DNA of 10,732 nt, from assembly GCA_964564785.1 (NCBI GenBank), contig CAZMCT010000126.1, positions 1-10,732 on the forward strand, read 5' to 3'. The notes beneath the pieces were generated by a model that had not been told where the DNA came from, ran no database searches, and worked only from the letters and a program-made list of their open reading frames with translations. Made by a program: the position numbers and the translations under genes. Origin of the DNA: CAZMCT01 sp964564785. GTDB taxonomy: Bacteria > Planctomycetota > Phycisphaerae > UBA1845 > Fen-1342. Each line of letters opens with the position of its first letter. Within the stretch, counting starts at the first letter, position 1. Positions 1-8,200 of this stretch are shown here, one piece after another.

Positions 1-735
1 GCCGCGGTCCTGAAGATTCTGCCCGGCCTGCTGCTGCTGTGGCTGCTGGTCAAGCGGGAGTGGCGGGCGGCGGGGGCGATGGTGGCGGCAGCGGCGATCC
101 TGGTGCTGCTGCCGCCGCTCATCGCGTTCGGACCGGAGCGGACGCTCGCGTACCACCGCGAGTGGTGGGATTACAACATCCGCGGCGACTCCGCGCGCGG
201 GCTGGTGAGCCCGCAACTGGCCGAGCACTTCATCGACCGCCGCAACCAGTCGGTGGCTCAAGTCGTGGCCAGGCTGGCTTGGCCGGAGCACCCGTACCGA
301 GTCGGGCCGCAAGTGGCTCAACTGGAGCTGGAACACTGCCTGGCGCTTGCGGCGGTGATTACCGGCGCGTTGCTGATCGCGCTGCTCGGCGCGACGCGCC
401 AGCCCGCGGCCGTCCTGGGCCTCGATCGTCGTCGGGCCGAGGCGGCCACATATCTGGTCGCGATGCTGGCCCTCGCGCCGCTGGTGCGGCAGTACTACCT
501 CGCGTGGGCTTTGCCCGCGCTGGTGGTGCTGGCGCGGGCGGCGCACGCGAAGCGGCGCTGCGGGCAGGCTGGTCTGCTGGTCTGGGTCGCGGGGATGCTG
601 CTGTGGATGTGGCCGGCAGCCCGGCTGGTCGGTGCCCACCTGGTGATGTTGCTCGTGCTGGGCGGGCTGGTGCTGGCGTGCGCCCGCAACGCGGGGAATG
701 AGCGTGGAACAAGCGGTGCGTCGCCGGCCGGATAA
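1..735 (+). CDS. GT87/DUF2029-type polyprenyl-linked glycosyltransferase, 3' part only
   Basis: The reading frame is open from the first base of the window to the TAA at 733-735, so the N-terminus lies outside; 244 residues are visible. The protein is an integral membrane protein with about six hydrophobic segments, at roughly residues 5-18, 23-43, 113-130, 145-160, 165-180 and 190-230. A 'KILPGLLLLWLLVKREWR' stretch near the start, a loop with 'NQSVAQVVARL', and a late 'LAPLVRQYYLAWALPALVVL' helix match the layout of GT87/DUF2029 mannosyltransferase-like proteins. Known members use polyprenyl-phosphate sugars to glycosylate lipids or glycans on the outer face of the cytoplasmic membrane. The catalytic aspartate region expected in the N-terminal part is not in the window, so activity cannot be judged. 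The next gene begins 104 bases downstream. The membrane-protein call is firm; the exact family is moderately sure and the substrate is unknown. Confidence 0.72.
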   Translation, partial: AAVLKILPGLLLLWLLVKREWRAAGAMVAAAAILVLLPPLIAFGPERTLAYHREWWDYNIRGDSARGLVSPQLAEHFIDRRNQSVAQVVARLAWPEHPYRVGPQVAQLELEHCLALAAVITGALLIALLGATRQPAAVLGLDRRRAEAATYLVAMLALAPLVRQYYLAWALPALVVLARAAHAKRRCGQAGLLVWVAGMLLWMWPAARLVGAHLVMLLVLGGLVLACARNAGNERGTSGASPAG

Positions 736-786
736 GACTCGCGCGGCCTGCCGTCCACTGGGGGCCGGCCGCGGCGGCAGCGGTGC

Positions 787-814
787 TTGCGGGGGCACGC
801 GCGGCCGCGATAAT
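787..814 (+). promoter_or_regulatory. Possible sigma70-like promoter of the zinc-ribbon gene
   Basis: A TTGCGG at 787-792 and a GATAAT at 809-814 are separated by 16 bases. Transcription would start near 821, leaving a leader of about 19 bases that contains the ribosome binding site. The -10 is the only AT-rich patch in this spacer. The -35 is only a partial match, so the call is tentative. Confidence 0.4.
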
Positions 815-827
815 TGCGGTGGCGCTC

Positions 828-833
828 GAGAGG
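828..833 (+). promoter_or_regulatory. Ribosome binding site that fixes the zinc-ribbon start
   Basis: GAGAGG lies 6 bases before the ATG at 840. The open frame extends further upstream (an in-frame ATG at 783), but those extra 19 residues are low-complexity and have no comparable site. This supports 840 as the start. Confidence 0.6.
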
Positions 834-839
834 TCCGGC

Positions 840-1355
840 ATGGCGATCGAGTTTCACTGCCACCACTGCGGCCACCTGGTGCGAACCGCGAACGAGCACG
901 CGGGTCGGCGGGGCAAGTGTCCGCACTGCCACAACAGCGTGTACATTCCGACGCCCAGCGAAGAAATCGAGCCGCTCCCGCTGGCCCCCCTGAACGAGGC
1001 CGACGAGCGGGAGAAGAAGCGGCTGGAAGAGGAATCCCGGCGGCTGGCCCGCGCGCTTCTGGAGGACAAGACCGAGCTGCCGCCCGAAAGCGCGAGCCGG
1101 GCGCCGGCCGCCCAGCCGCTGGGCGACGTCCGCCTGCCGGGCGACATGGAGGTGCTCGTCACGGAGTACGTGCTGGCGATGGCCGAGGGGCGGCTGGCGG
1201 AGGCGGAAGACCTCGCGCTCGAAATCCGCATGGACATGAAGCGGGCCGAGGAGTACATACAGCGACTGAGCATCGACCAGATTCCGCCGCAGCGCCTGGC
1301 CAAGATCCCCCGCCCCGTGCTGCTGGGTTTTCTCAAGCAGCTTCGCGGCCACTGA
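840..1355 (+). CDS. Small zinc-ribbon protein
   Basis: A 171-residue protein of unknown specific function. Residues 7-30 form a four-cysteine zinc ribbon (C7-HH-C10-G ... K26-C27-P28-H29-C30), followed by 'NSVYIP'. This pattern, with a GR-rich turn before the second CPxC knuckle, is common at the N-terminus of planctomycete proteins. A charged, glutamate/arginine-rich and probably helical linker follows at about 52-80. The C-terminal half (about 100-171) is soluble and helical, ending in 'IPRPVLLGFLKQLRGH'. There is no signal peptide or membrane segment, so it should be cytoplasmic. The ATG at 840 has a GAGAGG site at good spacing. It sits 104 bases after the glycosyltransferase and 146 bases before the TlpA-like gene on the same strand. 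It could bind nucleic acid or protein; nothing in the sequence decides which. Confidence 0.8.
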   Translation: MAIEFHCHHCGHLVRTANEHAGRRGKCPHCHNSVYIPTPSEEIEPLPLAPLNEADEREKKRLEEESRRLARALLEDKTELPPESASRAPAAQPLGDVRLPGDMEVLVTEYVLAMAEGRLAEAEDLALEIRMDMKRAEEYIQRLSIDQIPPQRLAKIPRPVLLGFLKQLRGH

Positions 1356-1381
1356 CCGTTGCGTGGAGAACCGGGCGAACA

Positions 1382-1399
1382 CGGCGCCGCGTGGCGCCG
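1382..1399 (+). other. GC-rich hairpin in the spacer after the zinc-ribbon gene
   Basis: CGGCGCC (1382-1388) and GGCGCCG (1393-1399) form a perfect 7-bp stem around a GCGT loop, 27 bases after the zinc-ribbon stop. There is no T-tract after it, so it may be a Rho-dependent or attenuating structure or simply GC-rich spacer. The rest of the 146-base gap shows no clear promoter. Confidence 0.3.
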
Positions 1400-1490
1400 G
1401 CAGCAGAGCGAAACCCGGGGGCGTTGAGCCCTCTGCGGTTTGAGATTGCGTCCGCCGCGACGCGGACCTTTGAAGCGGCGCCGGCGGCGC

Positions 1491-1496
1491 GAGGAG
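1491..1496 (+). promoter_or_regulatory. Ribosome binding site that fixes the TlpA-like start
   Basis: GAGGAG lies 5 bases before the ATG at 1502. The frame is open far upstream (back to 698), but only the 1502 start puts a clean signal peptide at the N-terminus. Site and signal peptide together decide the start. Confidence 0.7.
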
Positions 1497-1501
1497 CGAC
1501 C

Positions 1502-2929
1502 ATGTCAACCTGCATCGTGCCACGGCACCGGATCGTGATCTTGGCCATACTGACGGCCGCGCTGCCCGCGTGGGCTCAGACCCCCCGCCCGGCCACCGGG
1601 CCCGCTACCGCCCTCGGCGACCCCGAGGTCCAAAAGCGGGCCCGGGCGGTGATCGACGCCGCGCTCGAGAAGTACCGCGGCGCGAAGTCGTATCAAGACA
1701 AGGTCACACTGCACTCGGAACGCATCGCCCAGGACCGGAACCAGGAAGATCTCAGCCAGATCGAGGACTTCATGGCCACCCTGAGGTTCGCCGCGCCGAA
1801 TCGGGTAGCGCTGCGGACGGATGACTACGCGGTGCACTCCGACGGTAAGCGCTACTGGAACTCGGTTCCCATGCTCGAGCAGTACACGGAGACCGAAGCG
1901 CCGGCCAGACTCTCGCACGAGGACCTGGTCCGGAGCATGCCCGCTCAGCCCTTTCCCCATCCGATCCTCTATGTGCTCCTCGAACGCGACCGGAAGTTCG
2001 ACGAGCTGTTCCCCGACGTGCAGGGCTTCACCGCGGTCGAGCGCGAGCAGCGCGATGGGCGGGCCGGGACGCGCATCCGCGGCCTGACGCGCGGCATCTT
2101 CGGACCGGAGGCGGTTGTCCCGTTCAGCCTGTGGTTCGACGAGCAGACCGGCCTGCTCGGCGAGGTGCGGCTCGAGCTGCTCGACGTGCTGAAGCAGGCC
2201 CTCGGTCTGACCGAAGACGCCACCGAGGAGGAGAAGGCCCTGTCGGACCAGCCCGGCATGCCGAAGACGATCTCCCGCGCGTTCATGACGCTCAGCCTCG
2301 CCGATGTGAAGCTCGATGCCGAGATTCCGACCGACCAGTTCACTTTTGTCCCCGCCTCGACGGACAAGAAAGTCGACCGGTTCTCCGATCCGTCCGAGAT
2401 GCCCGGGACTGAGCAGCTCGTCGGCCGCACCGGTCCGCCGCTCGAGGGCACCGGCCTCGACGGTCAGCCGGTGAAGCTCGAGGCGCTGCGCGACAAGGTC
2501 GTGCTGCTCGATTTCTGGGCCACCTGGTGCGTCCCCTGCGTGCAGGCCATGCCCGGCCTGCAAAAGCTCTCCGAGCAGTACAAGGACAAGCCCGTCGTCG
2601 TGATCGGCGTGAACCAGGACTCGAAATCGCAGGACAAGAAGGTGCGCCAGTTCCTGGAGGACAAGAAGATCACCTTCCGACAGGTGCTCGATCCCGAGGG
2701 CAAGAGCGGCCGGGCCTACAAGGTCGTCGGCTTGCCGACGACCGTGCTGCTCGACAAGCAGGGCGTGATCCAGGCGGTGCACATCGGCTCGTCCCCGACG
2801 CTGCACGAAGAGCTGGCCAGGCAGATTGACCGGCTGCTCAAAGGCGAAAGCCTGATCGAGGCCGATCGGAAAGCGCCGGCGCGAACGGAACCGCCGGCCG
2901 GCACCCCCGCCGGAGAAAAACGCGGATGA
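1502..2929 (+). CDS. Exported TlpA/thioredoxin-like protein with LolA/DUF2092-like N-terminal domain
   Basis: A 475-residue exported redox protein. Residues 1-25 are a signal peptide: basic R8/H9/R10, a hydrophobic core, and 'AWA' before the likely cleavage site. Residues about 40-300 resemble the LolA/DUF2092 type of periplasmic beta-rich domain, with 'ALEKYRGAKSYQDKVTLHSE', then a strand reporting on a stored protein state ('VHSDGKRYWNSVP') and 'FSLWFDEQTGLLGEVRLEL'. Residues about 308-455 are a TlpA/AhpC-like thioredoxin fold. It has the W342-C343-V-P-C346 redox motif after 'VVLLDFWAT', and the cis-proline at P412 in 'VGLPTT'. Both active-site cysteines are present, so a dithiol-disulfide exchange role outside the cytoplasm is expected; the partner is unknown. 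The tail (about 456-475) is proline/glycine/lysine-rich. The stop overlaps the start of the phosphorylase gene by 4 bases. The thioredoxin half is certain; the N-terminal domain assignment is by general resemblance. Confidence 0.88.
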   Translation: MSTCIVPRHRIVILAILTAALPAWAQTPRPATGPATALGDPEVQKRARAVIDAALEKYRGAKSYQDKVTLHSERIAQDRNQEDLSQIEDFMATLRFAAPNRVALRTDDYAVHSDGKRYWNSVPMLEQYTETEAPARLSHEDLVRSMPAQPFPHPILYVLLERDRKFDELFPDVQGFTAVEREQRDGRAGTRIRGLTRGIFGPEAVVPFSLWFDEQTGLLGEVRLELLDVLKQALGLTEDATEEEKALSDQPGMPKTISRAFMTLSLADVKLDAEIPTDQFTFVPASTDKKVDRFSDPSEMPGTEQLVGRTGPPLEGTGLDGQPVKLEALRDKVVLLDFWATWCVPCVQAMPGLQKLSEQYKDKPVVVIGVNQDSKSQDKKVRQFLEDKKITFRQVLDPEGKSGRAYKVVGLPTTVLLDKQGVIQAVHIGSSPTLHEELARQIDRLLKGESLIEADRKAPARTEPPAGTPAGEKRG

Positions 2930-5088
2930 GACCGACCCGTTCGGCACGCGGCAGTCCGGAGCTGTTCGACCGCGTGGCGGCGCTGGCCCGCGACCTGTGG
3001 TGGACGTGGAACCCGGATCCGCAGCGGCTGCTGGCCGGCCTCGACCCGGTCGCGTGGGAGGCGGTCGGTCATAACCCGCTCGCGGTCCTGGCCGACCTGC
3101 GGCCGGAGCGGCGGGCCGCGCTGCGGGAGGCGTCCGAATTCGCGCAGCTCCTGGCCGACTGCGAGCGGCAGCGGCGGGAATACCTGTCCGCGGCGACCTG
3201 GTTTGAGCGCCGCATGCGTGGGCCGCGGCGTCGGCTACGGGTGGCGTATTTCTGCGCCGAATTCGGCCTGCACGAGTGTCTGCCGATCTACGCCGGCGGG
3301 CTGGGCGTGCTCGCCGGCGACCACCTGAAGTCTGCGTCGGATCTCGGTGTGCCGCTGGTCGGCGTCGGGCTGCTGTATCGCAACGGCTATTACCGCCAGG
3401 AGTTTCGCCACGACGGCAGCACGCGCGTCACGTACCCGGCGCTCGATTTCGAGCGACTTCCGTTGACCGACACCGGCCGGCGGGTTCGCGTGCCGCTCGG
3501 CCGCCGCGAAATCGTGGTCCGCATCTGGCGCGCGACAGTCGGACGCGTGCCGCTGTATTTGCTGGACACGGACGTACGCGAAAACCGGCCGGCGGAGCGC
3601 GCGATCACCGGCCGGCTGTACGGCGGCAACGAGGAGCTGCGCATCCGGCAGGAAGTCGTGCTCGGCATCGGCGGCGTGCGAGCGCTGGCCGAACTGGGCG
3701 AGCGCGTCACGGTCTTCCACATGAACGAGGGCCATGCGGCGTTCTGCAACCTCGAGCGGCTGCGGCAACTGCGGGCCGCGGGGATGAGTGTACCGGCGGC
3801 GCTGCGTCGCGTGCGGCGATCCAGCGTGTTCACGACGCACACGCCGGTGCCGGCCGGGCACGACCGCTTTCCGCCGCGGCTGATGCTCCGCTACTTCGAG
3901 CCGTACCTGCGCGCGCTGAAGCTCGACCCGGCCGCTTTTCTGGCGCTGGGCCGCGAACGTCCCGAGGATCGGAATGAGCCGTTTTGCATGACGGTGCTCG
4001 CGCTGCGCACGGCCGGCCGCTGCAACGGCGTCGCCCGGCTGCACGGCGCGGTCTCGCGGGCCATGTGGACCGGCGTGTTCGCCGTGACGGACCCGCGCAA
4101 GGTCCCGATCACGCACATCACCAATGGCGTCCACTCGCAGACCTGGCTCGCGCCCGAGATGCGCCCGCTATACGACAAGTACCTCCGGCCGCGGTGGCTC
4201 GGGGCGGGTCCCGCGGACAACTGGTGGCGGCGGGCCGACCGCATTCCGCCGGCCGAGCTCTGGCACGTGCGGAACCTGCTCCGCCGGAAGCTGGTGGCGT
4301 TCGTCCGCGCCCGGCTGCAAGCGCAGATCCTGCGCCGCTGCGAACCGGTCAGCGAATACATCGCGGCGCTCGAGACCTTCGACGAGAATGCCCTGACGAT
4401 CGGCTTCGCCCGCCGCTTCGCCACCTACAAGCGCGCCCCGCTGATCTTCACCGACCCCGCCCGCCTCACGCGGATCCTGAACGACGCCCGCCGCCCGGTG
4501 CAGCTCGTCTTCGCCGGAAAGGCCCACCCCGCCGACGCCGCGGGCCAGGCCTTCGCCCGCGAGATCTTCTCCCGCGCCCGGCAGGGCGAGTTTCGCGGCC
4601 GCGTCGTCATTCTCGAAGACTATGACCTGCACGTCGGCCGCGTGCTGACGGCCGGCTGCGACGTGTGGCTGAACAACCCCGTGCGGCCGCAGGAGGCCTC
4701 CGGCACCAGCGGCATGAAGCCTCCGCTGCACGGCGGGCTGAACTGCTCGATCCTCGACGGCTGGTGGCCCGAAGCGTATGACGGCCGCAACGGCTGGGCG
4801 ATCGGCGAGACCGCCGCAGCACGCCGTGGCCGTACCGCGATCGCCAGCGACGACGCCCGGCCACTGACCCCGCGCGCGCAGGCCGCGCGTGACCGGGTCG
4901 ATGCGGCGTCGCTGTACGCCGTGCTCGAGCGGGAGATCGTTCCGCTGTTTTACACCCGCGACCGCGCCGGCATCCCGCAGGGCTGGGTGCGGCGCATGAT
5001 CCACTCGATGCAGACCGTGTGCGGCCGGTTCAACACGCACCGCATGCTGGCGGAGTACGTCGAGCTGTACTCCGGCCCAAACGCGTAG
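2926..5088 (+). CDS. glgP: Alpha-glucan phosphorylase (GT35, short TIGR02094-type)
   Basis: A 720-residue cytoplasmic enzyme that phosphorolyses alpha-1,4-glucans such as glycogen or maltodextrins to glucose 1-phosphate, using pyridoxal phosphate. Residues about 8-100 look like the DUF3417 N-terminal domain ('LARDLWWTWNPDP', 'HNPLAVL'). The phosphorylase core follows: 'AYFCAEFGLHECLPIYAGGLG' starting near 107, 'GDHLKSASDLGVPLVGVGLLY' at 131-151, 'FHMNEGH' at 264-270, 'HTPVPAGHDRFP' from 305, 'RRFATYKRA' at 496-504 and 'FAGKAHP' from 529. The PLP lysine is K598 in 'EASGTSGMK', followed by 'PPLHGGLN' and 'DGWWPE'. All hallmark motifs are intact. The length is typical of the shorter bacterial/archaeal type rather than the ~800-residue GlgP/MalP form. 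The ATG overlaps the TGA of the preceding gene (ATGA), with GGAGA 9 bases upstream, indicating translational coupling. The substrate (glycogen versus maltodextrin) is not decidable from sequence alone. Confidence 0.95.
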   Translation: MRPTRSARGSPELFDRVAALARDLWWTWNPDPQRLLAGLDPVAWEAVGHNPLAVLADLRPERRAALREASEFAQLLADCERQRREYLSAATWFERRMRGPRRRLRVAYFCAEFGLHECLPIYAGGLGVLAGDHLKSASDLGVPLVGVGLLYRNGYYRQEFRHDGSTRVTYPALDFERLPLTDTGRRVRVPLGRREIVVRIWRATVGRVPLYLLDTDVRENRPAERAITGRLYGGNEELRIRQEVVLGIGGVRALAELGERVTVFHMNEGHAAFCNLERLRQLRAAGMSVPAALRRVRRSSVFTTHTPVPAGHDRFPPRLMLRYFEPYLRALKLDPAAFLALGRERPEDRNEPFCMTVLALRTAGRCNGVARLHGAVSRAMWTGVFAVTDPRKVPITHITNGVHSQTWLAPEMRPLYDKYLRPRWLGAGPADNWWRRADRIPPAELWHVRNLLRRKLVAFVRARLQAQILRRCEPVSEYIAALETFDENALTIGFARRFATYKRAPLIFTDPARLTRILNDARRPVQLVFAGKAHPADAAGQAFAREIFSRARQGEFRGRVVILEDYDLHVGRVLTAGCDVWLNNPVRPQEASGTSGMKPPLHGGLNCSILDGWWPEAYDGRNGWAIGETAAARRGRTAIASDDARPLTPRAQAARDRVDAASLYAVLEREIVPLFYTRDRAGIPQGWVRRMIHSMQTVCGRFNTHRMLAEYVELYSGPNA

Positions 5089-5109
5089 CGGCCGACGGCT
5101 CATCGGCCG
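5089..5109. terminator. Hairpin directly after the phosphorylase stop
   Basis: CGGCCGA (5089-5095) and TCGGCCG (5103-5109) form a perfect 7-bp stem with a 7-base loop, starting at the base after the TAG. No T-tract follows, so it is not a classical intrinsic terminator. Its place between convergent genes suggests an mRNA-end structure. Confidence 0.4.
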
Positions 5110-5136
5110 GTGGTCACCCGACGGCTCGTTGGGCGA

Positions 5137-5157
5137 CGGCCTGCGAGCCGCAGGCCG
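5137..5157. terminator. Second hairpin between convergent genes
   Basis: CGGCCTGCG (5137-5145) and CGCAGGCCG (5149-5157) form a perfect 9-bp stem with a 3-base AGC loop. It lies 49 bases after the phosphorylase stop and 54 bases beyond the stop of the opposing peptidase gene. It could end transcripts from either side. There is no T-tract, so the terminator reading is an inference from stem strength and position. Confidence 0.45.
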
Positions 5158-5175
5158 CTACTCGCATATTCCGGC

Positions 5176-5215
5176 GTTCACACGTTCTCACGTCCCGACC
5201 TGCCCACGTCCTCAC
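5176..5215. repeat. Five degenerate 8-nt tandem repeats
   Basis: Read on the plus strand the units are GTTCACAC, GTTCTCAC, GTCCCGAC, CTGCCCAC and GTCCTCAC, with an approximate consensus GTYCTCAC. The last unit runs over the stop codon of the peptidase gene (5212-5214). The phase is exact over 40 bases although single units differ by one to four bases. Confidence 0.5.
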
Positions 5216-8200
5216 GGGCACTCGCACCCGCCGCCCGAGAGGCAGACGACGAACGGGTTGATGTCCGCGAAACTCACCTCGCCGTCGCAGTTCACATCGG
5301 TGTTCAGCGGGTCGCAGCCCGGGAACTGCGCGTGCCAGGCTTCCGGGTTCGTGAGCCGCAGCACGAACGCGTTGATGTCGCCGAAGCCGACATCGCCATC
5401 GCAGTTCGCGTCGCCCGGCAGCAGCGGCGGCCGGCGATCCGGCCCGGCCGTGTAGTTTTGTAGCACCTCAGCCGGCGTCAGCGCCCGACTGTAGATCGCG
5501 ACCAGCCGGTACTCGCCCAGCCACGGTCGGGCGCCGGTGATCTCGTTGCCCAGCGCGAGCAAGTGCGTGCTGTTCCAGCCGGTGAACCAGCCACCGACCG
5601 TGGCCGTCAGCACCTCGCCCGCGTTCTTGTAGATTCGCACCGTGCCGTCGGCGGCGCGCGTGTAGACGACGTGCATCAGTTCGGTGTCGGCGATACCCGT
5701 CGGTGTCGTGACCGAGGGCGTGCCGTTCAGTCCGGTCAGCGTCGTCCGGAGCCGGACGTCAAACTGCGTTGTGGCCGCGCCCGAGTCGCTGCCGTGGCCG
5801 AGCGTGAAGTTGCGGGCCGCGATGTTGCCCGAGCCCGTCCCGCGGGGGGCCGGGCCGCCGTGGCCGGCCAGGGCCGGCGCGATCCACGCCTCGATCGTCA
5901 GCGCGTGCGTCTGCATGCAGGCACTGATGACCTTCGTGGCCGGAACGAGCGAGCTGACGATCGTCGCCGACTCGAGCACCAGTCCGCGGGCCGTCCACGC
6001 CGCGCAGTTCGGGTCCGCGATGACGAGGTTCAGCGGTTCGCCCACGCCCGACACGTCGTACACCACGTCGCCGGCGCCTTCCTCGAACTCGTACAGCACG
6101 GCCAACCCGCTAGTGATGCGATCTCCCACGTGATAGACGAACGTCGCGGTCGTGTTCGGCGGCACCGGCTCGCCGCCCGCGTCGAACACGCCGCTCACCA
6201 TCAGGGTGTACAACACCGCCGGTTCGAGCGCGGTCGTCGTCAGCCGCACGCTCCGGCCGTCCGGCTGGAGCACCGCCGCCTGCACGGCCACACCATGATC
6301 GATCGCGTAGTGCCCGGCCACCTCGGCGGACGCCTCGTCAACCGCGTCGGAGAACTCGACCCGCACGGTCGTGTCGTCCAACGCGGTCACACTCGCGATG
6401 GTCAGCTCGCATTCGTCGGGGATGCCCGTGCCGTTCTCGTCGTGGCTCGTGCCCGCGGCCAGGTCGCACTCGTCGGGGACGAGGTTCGCGTTGCAGTCCG
6501 GGCTGGTGCCCGCGGCCAGGTCGCACTCGTCGGGCACCTCGTTCTCGTTACAGTCTTCGCTGGTCCCGTTCAGCAGATCGAGATAATCCAGCACGCCGTT
6601 GCCGTTGCAGTCCTGCTCACACACGTCGCCGATGCCGTTGTCGTTCGCGTCTTCCTGCCCCGGGTTGAACACGGCCGGGCAGTTGTCGGCCCCGTCGAGC
6701 CAGCCGTCGTCGTCCGTGTCCGGGTCGTTCGGGTCGAGGTTCCCCGCCTCCTCCACCCAGTACGGCACGCCGTCCTGGTCGCGGTCGGTCAGCAGCCGCA
6801 CGGTCGGATCGCCGTAGAGGTTGAAGCGCAGGGCATCCTCGAAGTACCCGCCCCAGCCGTAGTAGTTGTTCGCGGCGGCGTCGGCGCAGGTCCGGCCATA
6901 GACCACCCCGAACGGCTGGTTCTCATGGACCAGTTTCGGCATCATCAGTTGATAGCCCATATCGCCCCAGCCGTAGGAGACGCGCGTGGCGCCGACGGCC
7001 GCGATCCCGCCGTGGAACAGGAAGCTCGCGCACAGGTTGTCGGCCGCCTCGGGATAGGCCGTGCTGCACGCCTTGGAGAAGATCCACGAGGGGTGCGTGT
7101 CGTCGAGCTGCGCGCACTCGCTGGACGTGATGATGTCGGACGCGCCCTGCGGCCAGCCGTGCGTGTTGTAGTACACCACGCCGTAGCCCTGCTGCCACTG
7201 CGGGATTACGTACGGCTGAATCGAGGCCGACTGCTCCGTGTAGCCCAGAAACTCGTTGATCCGCACGCTGGCCTGCGGCGCAGCGCCGGTGTACGTCAGT
7301 CGCAGGTAGCGTTTGCCGCCGACGCGATTGAGCGTCGCCGGGGTCTCGTACCGCAGTTCCCAATACCCGCCCGAGGCGACCGCGTGGGCATAAGCGTCGC
7401 TCTCGGTCGCCACCACGAACGCGTCGGCGAAGTTCGCCGCGTGGGCCATCTCGATCCGGAACTGCTGCGGGAGCTGCGCCCGGTCGCTGCCGCGGACGAC
7501 CAGGCGGTAGGCGCAGTAGGTCCAGCCGTCCTCTGCCCGATTGCTCTTGAACTGAAGGAAGGAGCCGGGGGCGAGGTTGCTCGCGGTCCAGGCCGTGCTG
7601 CTGCTGCCGTCGGTCATGGTCGTGATGGGGTAGTCGGCGATGTTCTCGCTGGCGACGTTGAAGCCGGCCTTGAAATAGGTGCTGCTGTCCCAGCGCGTGA
7701 AGCACACGTAACTGAGCGGCGCGGGAATCCGCTCCGGCGGCGGCGATACGTTCAGCGGCGGGTAGTCGAAGTTGTGCTCGTAAATCCGGTAGTACGCGAA
7801 GCCCTCCGGCTCGAGCACCTGCTCCTTGATCCACTCGGCCATGGTGATCGGCGACAGGTTGCCCTCCGCCCCGTATGCGTCGCTGTAATCGATCGGATTG
7901 GGCATGAAGCAGCGCCGCTTCCAGCTCTCGTCGGCGCCCAGCTCGAACGCGATGATCTTCTCGAGAATCCCGTCCAGCACCGCCAGGTTCGCGCTGTAGT
8001 AGGGGATCCGCCCCACGACCAGCTCGGGCGTCGCCAGGTCGATCCCGCCGCTGGCGCGGTCCGCTTCCTCGCCAAACAGCCCGTTCTCGTTCAGGTCCCA
8101 GCGCCCGGTCAGGTCCGTGTAGAACTGGTCCGTCGGCGCGTACTTGTTGCCGTAGTGATTGTCCGGATAGCAGAACTTCATCGGCACGTTGCCGACCGTG

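Noticed and set aside
1450..1471. Possible terminator GTCCGC/GCGGAC followed by CTTT
   Set aside because: The 6-bp stem has a 6-base loop and only three T; it sits about 95 bases after the zinc-ribbon stop and just ahead of the next gene. Too weak to call.
698..1501. N-terminal extension of the TlpA-like frame back to 698
   Set aside because: It overlaps the zinc-ribbon gene in another frame, is arginine/glycine-rich without domains, and would bury the signal peptide. The 1502 start has a good ribosome binding site.
1505..2947. 480-codon minus-strand open frame opposite the TlpA-like gene
   Set aside because: Low-complexity antisense shadow; all recognisable motifs (WCVPC, cis-Pro, signal peptide) are on the plus strand.
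3235..5103. Long minus-strand open frames opposite the phosphorylase gene
   Set aside because: Shadows of a gene whose family motifs, including the PLP lysine, are all on the plus strand.
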